From assembly GCA_030340625.1 (NCBI GenBank), contig JAOPHQ010004847.1, forward strand, positions 231,501-295,500: a DNA stretch of 64,000 nucleotides, in the 5' to 3' direction. A program made the position numbers and the translations under genes. Every line of letters begins with the position of its first letter. Positions within the stretch are counted from its first letter, which is position 1. The stretch comes from Merluccius polli (lineage: Eukaryota; Chordata; Actinopteri; Gadiformes; Merlucciidae). Shown piece by piece: positions 57,171 to 64,000 of the stretch. The notes below the pieces were generated by a model that was not told where the DNA came from, searched no databases, and worked only from the letters and a program-made list of their open reading frames with translations.

Positions 57171-60100
57171 TGCGCACACCTACATGTTTGTATTTGTGCT
57201 TGGGCTCGTGTACGCGTGTGTACATGTGTGTTCATGTTCTCGGCAAGCTTAGAAACTAGGGCTGGACAATAATTCAATATTATCGTTTATCGTCTTTGAA
57301 TGGTATTGTATCGACTTATCAAATATGAGGTTTGAAACGTTAGTGAGAAAGGAAAACTAGTTTTAGTCTGAAACCATACTTTACATTTCCATATACTTCA
57401 ATGTATTGATCCTCAGTTAGACTGTTTAGGATGGTATTTTGAATTCATAAGCATATTGTGATATTCATCGATTTCATCGATGTCAAGTTCCCCATAATGA
57501 TCGTGATAATACATTACAGCCCTATTAGAAACTCTTCTTAATTTTCCCCGAACCACCAGATATCATTGTGACGACCAGTGGAGAGCCTGTTACGTCAAAG
57601 GAGATCAAGTCTTGCATCAAGGAGATCCAGGAACTGATCGTTGGTCGGCTGAACCAGGCCGTGGCCAATAAGCTGATAAGCTCAGTGGACTATTTGAGAG
57701 AGAGCTTCGTAGGAACTCTGGAACGCTGTCTCAGCAGTCTGGAGAAATCCCACATTGATTCCTCTGTCCACAATATCACGTCCAACCACCTCAAACAGGT
57801 AGGCTGCCTTCTAGGACAAAGCAAGCAAAAAAAACAACCTGACTATGGTATAACACTACTGTATGCTCCAATTCATGAATGATCTGTTTAAAGAACCCCC
57901 CGTTTGAGTTTCTAGGATGGAGGGGCTGTGTTATCTCCATGGTTACGACCCATGGCAACCGGCGTTGTGCATGAGCGTTGTAATGAGTGATGTTATATGA
58001 AATGCGCCACACACCGTGGACGTTATAAGTGTCGGAGAAGCTTAACCTCCTTCTCCTCCTCTCGGACGCCGGCATCAACATCAAACGCGCTCTTTTCGAC
58101 GTCATGAAAAAAACGCAACTTGAGTTGGGAGCGGAGTCACAAACTGGTTGGCGGAGACGGCAAAAACATTTTACACCCGTTTTCTCTAAATTACGGTCTT
58201 GTTTTAGGAACGGTAATAAAATGGCATAGATTACTATGTTGAAGATCATATAAGACATATAACAACGTAATATGCCCCTTTATCGGATCTAACAACATGT
58301 TGCTCACCGAACATCGTTATGGAATATTGTATTGCTTTATCATGTGTTATATTTATTTATTTTTCTTAATAAGCAACTGGCTGGTGTACTTTATAGTAAA
58401 TGTGAAAAGGCTCCTGTCAGATGAACAGGAGCCCCAGTATGGCCTTGGATGGGCAGGGTTTTGTTAGATAACAGGAAATGATTCAAACGTGTTTCGGAAG
58501 ATATTGTTTCGCAATATAGTTCAATGTAATTTCATGTCCCTGCATTGCATGCATGCATGCAGGGACATATTTGGTTAAAAGTGAAAGACTAAAAAAAACA
58601 ACACCACAAGAGGCTTTGTTCTTTAAATTCAACCAAAACAACAGTAGTTAAGATGTGTGAGTGTCCACTTCTCTTATCAAGCACACAATCCTGCACTACA
58701 CAGGTTCCTGTACAAATGAAGAAGTTGAGATTTTATCAGATCGGACATAATCAGAAGTAAGTTTTAGGTTGAACAGGAAGCGCTTTTTTGGACCCTTGTG
58801 TGAATGTGGTTGTAGAAATATATTTGTATTAACATATGTTTCATACGCGGTGATGCTTCGCATATGCACTGGGTTCTATTTGGTATATCCCTAGTCTAGT
58901 ATATCTATTCTATACTAGTAGTATATCACCCTAGAATTAATCAAGGGCTCAACATTGTTGATATTGACCCTTATGTGTCCCTCCTGTCTTGCTCGCACCC
59001 AGATATTAAACGCTGCCTATCACGTGGAGGTCACCTTCCATTCTGGGTCCTCTGTCACCAGACTGGTCTGGGAACAAGTCAAACAGGTAAGGACCACAGT
59101 CAAGACATGTATATCAGCAACATACAACAACACGCAAAGAATCACTAGACTCTGCTCACATGAGTCGGTTTCTTTTCCCCCACAACCCCAAGTAGAACAG
59201 CAAAGGATGATACCATGGTATACAACAGCACCAGTGGATAGTGTGGGTGGACATGACTGGCTACTCCAACGGGGGCCATCCTGCTGTCTTTGTGTTTTGT
59301 GCAGATAGTCCAGAGGATAACGTTTGTGAACCCACCCTCCATCACCCCGGAGTGGAAGCGGAAGGTGGCCCAGGACGCCATCGAGAGCCTGAGCGCCGCC
59401 AAGCTGGCGCGCAGCATCTGCTCCCAGTTCAGGACGCGCCTCAACAGCTCCCACGACGCGTTCGCCGCCTCCCTGCGACAGGTGGGTCTGGCTCTGGTCA
59501 GCCTGAACGGGGAGAATGAGCCCTGTCCGCTGGTCGCTGTGTTTGGCTTGTGTCTTGTCACATGATCTTCCACATCAGTAGCGCATTGGTGGTATATTGC
59601 CTCGTTATAAGCATAGAATCCCGCTAGACTCTTTCCCAAAGGGGTCATCGTAGGACAAACACAGGTTGTGACAACGTCAAGCTGCGCCCTGTCGTCTCAC
59701 ACTAAAAAATACTCGTCGTGTGTTTTGTTATTAACTGAAATTGACCCTAGTTGGTTAAGTGATGCATCTTTTTTGGTTCATCTGCATATTGGGGCATGTG
59801 ATGCAATCCTGTGTGCAGTTTGACTTTGTTTATTACATTTTGTTAGTCCTTTAGTGCCAGGACTGGCACCCTGGCACTAAAGCAATCTGTTACTGGTGTG
59901 TAACACTAATGGGTCTGCTCCTTCTATGTAGTTCTATAGTAGACTTATCTTTACTAGTTTAGTCTACTACCCGTGCCCTGGTAGACACCTCTTTGAAAAG
60001 GGCCAATAATCCACTGTACTCATCTTCCTTTTGAGCAGTAGTGTGTTTAAGGACTGAGAATTTTTCCACAAGGCTTTTCCAAACAGCTTGCTCATATGAG

Positions 60101-61331
60101 AGTAAGTGACAAGGAGACAGTTTGATTGGATTTTGATTTGATTTGACTTTTACTTTAATTTAAGGATTATTGATTGATGTCATACTAATATGGAATGTGA
60201 ACTGCTTTATCATTTCTAATGTCATCTCTAAGACATTAGAGACTCTATTGTCTACATTTTTGCTCATATAAGTGTAAGTGACAAGGAGACAAAGTTTGAT
60301 TTGACTTTTGATTTAATTTAAGTCATACTAATGTGGAAACTGCTTTATCATCTCTAATGTCTTCCAAGACAGTGAAATCTCTGTAAGAGCTCTAATGTCT
60401 TACGGCAAAACTGAAGCAACACATAGAAAAGGCTGCTAAAAGTACATCAAATCTAATAGAACCATATTAAAAAATGGTTTCCTCTTCCTCTGCCCTAAAT
60501 ATGTTTTTTCTAAATACTTTTGAAATGCCAGTTGTGGCATCTCAGTAAATGTTTTGATAGCTGCGTAACGTTATTTAATCATTTGGACTACGCAGCACTT
60601 AATTGGGATTATCCACCCTGTTGCCATGGTCACTGCATGTGTCCCTCCCTGCTGAGTGGCTAGTCTTTGTTTCCACCCCCTCCGATGTTACTCAACAAAT
60701 CAGTTTTCATCAATTCGCTCTGATGTTCATCACATGATGGACAAATGATTCATATTACTGATGAGCGATCGCAGTTCCATGCTCCACACAGTGTTAAAGG
60801 GATGGATTGTAACAGAGGGGATGGCTGGGAGTCAGAGATGGGACTGTTGTTGTAAATATGGGTTCATTGGATCAGAATCACGATTATTTTATCAATGTCA
60901 AGTAAATTTGCACATACAAGGAACAGTGAATTGGTGAGGTTGGCACATACGAAGAATGAAAACAAAACATGAATTAACAATATTGACACGCTAAGTTATT
61001 ATTAAGTACTATAAAATGACGTAGGTCGAATGTGGTTACATTCAATGAATCCAAAATAAGGAATCCATTCAAGGCAACATTAAAGGCGACATTTAGCTTG
61101 AAATTCTGATTGGTGTTGCACAACCGTGCAGGTGGTGATAGATTTTCCCTGAAATGTTTGACACACAACCTCATTAGGAAACTAGGGGAGGAGGAGGGAA
61201 CTCATTTGGCGCCCTCAGACAGTTGGATATGCAAAGTAACTTGAATCCTAAAAATGCCTCCGAAACACGCCGCCGCTCCACACGATTCCTCACCGCAAAT
61301 GAAATGTTTTATTTGACGTCATGTCGTGGTT

Positions 61332-61397
<66 letters not shown>

Positions 61398-64000
61398 GTG
61401 GTCAGGGTTAATCAGTCATTATTAGTCATTACCATGCTTGTCAAAGTGTCTGATGAACTCTCGGATCACAGTGTATTCTAGACTCTGGAGCAGTCACCTG
61501 ACGTCAGTACAGCACAATAAAGACCCCCCACTTATAATTGATTATTTCTGTTGCATGCGCTTTCACCATGGTCAGGTCAGAGGACTTCATCAAATTAAAA
61601 GCTGTGAAACGAGTTTGGGTAAAGACATCACTTGGATTCTTAGGAAATAATGGCTCGTAGTCTAGTAAAGTGAGACTGATTTAGCCCACTGATTTAGAAA
61701 TTCTGAAATTCAAGATTTGAAATTATGTTTAATTTTTGGAAACTGTTCGTACTACTACTCAATAATGCTTTGCATCTAGTAGTAATGTGTGTGCGTGTGC
61801 GTGTGTGTGTGTTCCCAGCTAGAGGAGGGGCACACAGGGCGGTTGGAGCGTACTGAGGACCTGTGGCTGCGGGTGAGGAAGGACCACGCCCCTCGTCTGG
61901 CCCGCCTCTCCCTGGAGAGCCGCTCCCTGCGGGACGTCCTGCTGCACGGTACACCACCACCACCCCTACCCCCAACCCAACCACCGCTACCACTACCACT
62001 ACTACTATTACCACCACACTCTTTGATTGACTTTGGTTGAAGGAAACCCCTCTGCCTTGTGTTTGGGACAGGTAAGCCCAAGCTGGGCCGAGAGCTGGGC
62101 CGCGGTCAGTATGGAGTGGTCTACCTGTGTGACAGCTGGGGGGGAAACTACCCTTGTGCCCTGAAGTCTGTGGTTCCCCCCGACGACAAACACTGGAACG
62201 ATCTGGCCCTGGAGTTCCACTACACCAGGTCAGTCACTACCAGGCAGGCAGTAGCCCAGGTGTGTAATAATGGAGAGTTGAATTGATGGCATGCAGATTT
62301 ACATGTCTTGGCTGGTTTTTATAACACAAAGGCAAGTTTAATGAGAATACCACTGAGTCACATGTCACCACAACCTGCCCGGGCTTGAAACAAGACTTTA
62401 ATAATAATATGGCTCCGAATACATTGCTTTGCCGTTGTTGTGCCGGCACACTAACGTTGGATAACATACATGCATACATTAACGCCTTGTTTTAGGTGCA
62501 TATCATTACAGTTTTGAGTTTGAGGCTGTTTTAATCCACTTATCATGCCAAGAATGTATCTTGGCGGTTGTGTGTAACAGGAATGCAGTGCATGATCTTA
62601 AGGGAGGGCAGAGACTGTCGCCCCCTGTTGGGGAATTGTATAAAACCTGACAGAAAACAAACTCGAAGACGTTTAAAAACCTCCCGTTTAAAAAAAAACC
62701 CAGCTGCTCCTTCTTGGAGTTCAATCCTTTAGTTTTGTGTTGTCAACGGTTTAGCGGTCGACTGTGAATAAAGTTGAATTGAAGTCCTGTCCTGTGCTCA
62801 GGTCCTTGCCCAAGCACGAGCGTCTGGTGGACCTGCACGGCTCGGTGATCGACCACACCTACGCGGGAGGCACCAGCATCGCTGTGCTGCTCATCATGGA
62901 ACGCCTCCACAGGGACCTCTACACCGGGATCAAGGTAACCTACTGCTACTACTACCACTACTGCTACTACAAATGCTGCTACTACTGCTAATACAAATGC
63001 TGCTACTACTGCTACTATACTACGACTACTACTACTGCTACTACTACTACTACTACTACTACTGCTACTACTACCACTACTGCTACTACAAATGCTGCTA
63101 CTACTGCTAATACAAATGCTGCTACTACTGCTACTATACTACGACTACTACTACTGCTACTACTACCACTACTGCTACTACAAATGCTGCTACTACTGCT
63201 AATACAAATGCTGCTACTACTGCTACTATACTACTACTACTGCTACTACTGCTACTAGAGTGCTGTTTTAGGTGTATAGCTGTATATACTTCAATTGAAA
63301 TGGACATGTGTGTTATGAAGAGTTCTTGAATGAAGTGTATATCTTTGAAATTGGCGCTGTCATATTCTCTAGTGGTACTTATACCCTTGAGTCAAACCAT
63401 TTAATTAATTTAATTTATCAGCCCGAGCAGTTGAAGCCGTGCTCGTGCCCCTGCGCTAACGTGTCTGGTCTCCCCCAGGCTGGCTTGTCACAGAAGGAGA
63501 GGCTGCAGATTGCTCTGGACGTGGTGGAGGGGATCCGCTTCCTGCACGGCCAGGGCCTGCTGCACAGAGACATCAAGCTCAAAAATGTCCTGGTGGGTGG
63601 AGCTCTGCTCAGTTGTCTGCTGGTTTCATTTCAGTGGAATAGAGACATTATGTGTCACGGGATGTTTGAACTGCATTGCTTGAGGTACATATTTTTGGTA
63701 GAGCAGCATCTGAAAGGTGGCGTGGGTTGATTATGGTATGTATGCTGATGCAAGTCTTTCTTCCAGAAAATACATTGAAATGAGAGTTGCTGTTGCCAAG
63801 TTCAAGAATCATTAAATTAAAATACATAAATACAATTCCAAGATTTTTGATCCAAGGAAATCTAGTATAATGCAACCTAACCCTTCACTTTCAGCTGCGG
63901 CAACAGTTGCCCACTGTTTTATCAATACGTTGTTGTGGTGTGTGTTTTGAAGACCACGTGTCTTATGTTCTGAATCCTTCTCCTCCACTCCCCACACAGT
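46859..64000 (+). CDS. dstyk: dstyk, dual serine/threonine and tyrosine protein kinase (3' part outside window)
   Basis: RIP-like kinase (RIPK5) linked to FGF/ERK signalling; needed for notochord vacuoles in zebrafish. Exons: 46859-47051, 50375-50784, 53832-54356, 55233-55428, 57560-57798, 59003-59086, 59305-59481, 61819-61948, 62072-62228, 62802-62934, 63479-63592, joined in phase to 786 codons. The last base (64000) is the first of the next exon after acceptor cacacag. Conserved N-terminal blocks: LVLGQDCAARYQLLN, SLALPGQYELVH, CLDLFINQAFDMQRDLQIT, NRKQEEMKEMIVETL, LISSVDYLRESFVGTLERCL, HVEVTFHSGSSVTR and SQFRTRLNSSHDAFAASLRQ. Kinase domain from about residue 655: glycine loop LGRGQYGVVYL, lysine in CALKSV, catalytic HRDIKLKN. 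The DFG and later parts lie outside. A charged insertion rich in RE/KE (about 54058-54110) is longer than in human. Confidence 0.97.
47095..47520. repeat. (CTGT)n tetranucleotide array grading into CTTTATCA-type repeats
   Basis: Begins 45 bases after dstyk exon 1. (GTCT/GTCC)n to about 47396, then repeats of a 30-base unit with actttgtctg and tctctttatc to about 47520. It gives a long repetitive frame that continues from exon 1 but is intronic. Confidence 0.95.
47749..47818. repeat. (CT)35 array in dstyk intron 1
   Basis: Perfect (TC)n of about 70 bases. Confidence 0.97.
48750..50238. repeat. 1.5-kb minisatellite in dstyk intron 1
   Basis: Roughly 50 tandem units built on cttatgactacta. The left part has 26-base (atggatattagcttctt) and longer units. 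The right part is dominated by 31/32-base units with gggtattagctaggtctg that alternate ggg and gggg. The variants are ordered along the array, indicating successive expansions. It ends 137 bases before dstyk exon 2. Confidence 0.97.
51608..51900. mobile_element. (GATA)n-linked LINE-type tail
   Basis: (TAGA)6 at 51613-51638 adjoins acttttttaatcctgaagga, a common fish element-end word, followed by an AC/AT-rich stretch. Probable 3' end of a LINE-mobilised element in dstyk intron 2; family not identified. Confidence 0.45.
53560..53770 (+). mobile_element. LINE tail plus tRNA-like SINE in dstyk intron 2
   Basis: ctcaatgaggcttttcctgg and ttaaataaattc (53575-53612) form a LINE-2-type tail. A second element follows with B-box-like gagggtttgattccctct (53676-53693) and the SINE tail cacttggattaaaacatcca. 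It ends about 60 bases before dstyk exon 3. Confidence 0.55.
54431..54733. mobile_element. MITE with imperfect terminal inverted repeats
   Basis: Left end ccgcgttcaagacaacttgg and right end complement ccgtgttcaacttggaatta are related, 300 bases apart, in dstyk intron 3. No reading frame. The target duplication is not clear, so the superfamily is unassigned. Confidence 0.6.
55085..55157. repeat. (GTCT)n/(CT)n array in dstyk intron 3
   Basis: Mixed tetra- and dinucleotide array 75 bases before dstyk exon 55233. Confidence 0.95.
57122..57168. repeat. (GT)n array in dstyk intron 4
   Basis: (GT)n with ttt interruptions, about 47 bases. Confidence 0.93.
57258..57525. mobile_element. hAT-like MITE with 8-bp target duplication (family 1, copy 2)
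   Basis: Starts agggctggacaataattcaa and ends acagccctat-t; flanked by tagaaact at 57250-57257 and 57526-57533. Internal sequence closely matches 19391-19750 (gatcctcagttagactgttt in both). It ends 34 bases before dstyk exon 57560. Confidence 0.87.
60075..60385. repeat. imperfect tandem duplication in dstyk intron 7
   Basis: Words tgctcatat, gtaagtgacaaggagaca, ttgatttgacttt, catactaat, aactgctttatcat and tctaatgtc occur in order at 60089-60230 and again at 60262-60362. Confidence 0.8.
61332..61397. repeat. (GAT)22 trinucleotide array
   Basis: Perfect (GAT)n, which yields a poly-Asp frame without coding context, in dstyk intron 7. Confidence 0.97.
62938..63258. repeat. (CTA/CTG)n trinucleotide array with higher-order unit
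   Basis: Begins three bases past the dstyk exon 62802-62934 donor. CTA/CTG triplets are arranged in a larger unit of about 110 bases marked by aatacaaatgctgctactac and actatactacgac, repeated about three times. Confidence 0.95.

Noticed and set aside
61223..61411. Poly-Asp frame
   Set aside because: Encoded by the (GAT)n microsatellite in a dstyk intron.

Overview
The window reads as nuclear DNA of a ray-finned (teleost) fish. The genes have vertebrate exon-intron structure with GT-AG introns. The proteins are clear orthologues of human genes. The spacers hold fish-type tRNA-derived SINEs, LINE-2-like tails, hAT and Harbinger-like MITEs, and very many dinucleotide arrays. The short-tandem-repeat load is high enough to make a gadiform (cod-like) fish a reasonable guess, but that is only inference.

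Layout, left to right: srsf3 (+, the window opens on the base after its ATG) with an intronic poison exon; a promoter-like patch and a short decayed coding fragment (3.4-3.9 kb); cdkn1a/p21 (+) with a recognisable proximal promoter carrying CTCF, p53, CCAAT and TATA motifs (8.1-8.3 kb); tmcc2 (+, short form); usp49 (-); med20 (-) and bysl (+) sharing a 378-bp divergent promoter; ccnd3 (+) and nuak2 (-) converging tail to tail; and dstyk (+), which runs off the right edge one base into its next exon. All nine genes except the ends of srsf3 and dstyk and the first exon of tmcc2 can be joined exon by exon with consistent reading phase.

Functionally this is a cell-growth neighbourhood: a CDK inhibitor (p21), a D-type cyclin, a splicing factor, a Mediator head subunit, a ribosome-assembly factor, a histone H2B deubiquitinase and two kinases. 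In human (from memory) srsf3/cdkn1a and usp49-med20-bysl-ccnd3 lie on 6p21, whereas dstyk, tmcc2 and nuak2 lie together on 1q32. Here the two sets are interleaved.

I see no operon, CRISPR, phage or wholly new system. The observations most worth following are: the cyclin D3 C-terminus, where the phosphodegron threonine is replaced by alanine; the compact p53-responsive-looking cdkn1a promoter; the apparent absence of the long tmcc2 N-terminal exon; a GC-AG intron in usp49; a 350-bp duplication bracketing tmcc2; three MITEs with perfect 8-bp target duplications; and a 1.5-kb minisatellite in dstyk intron 1.
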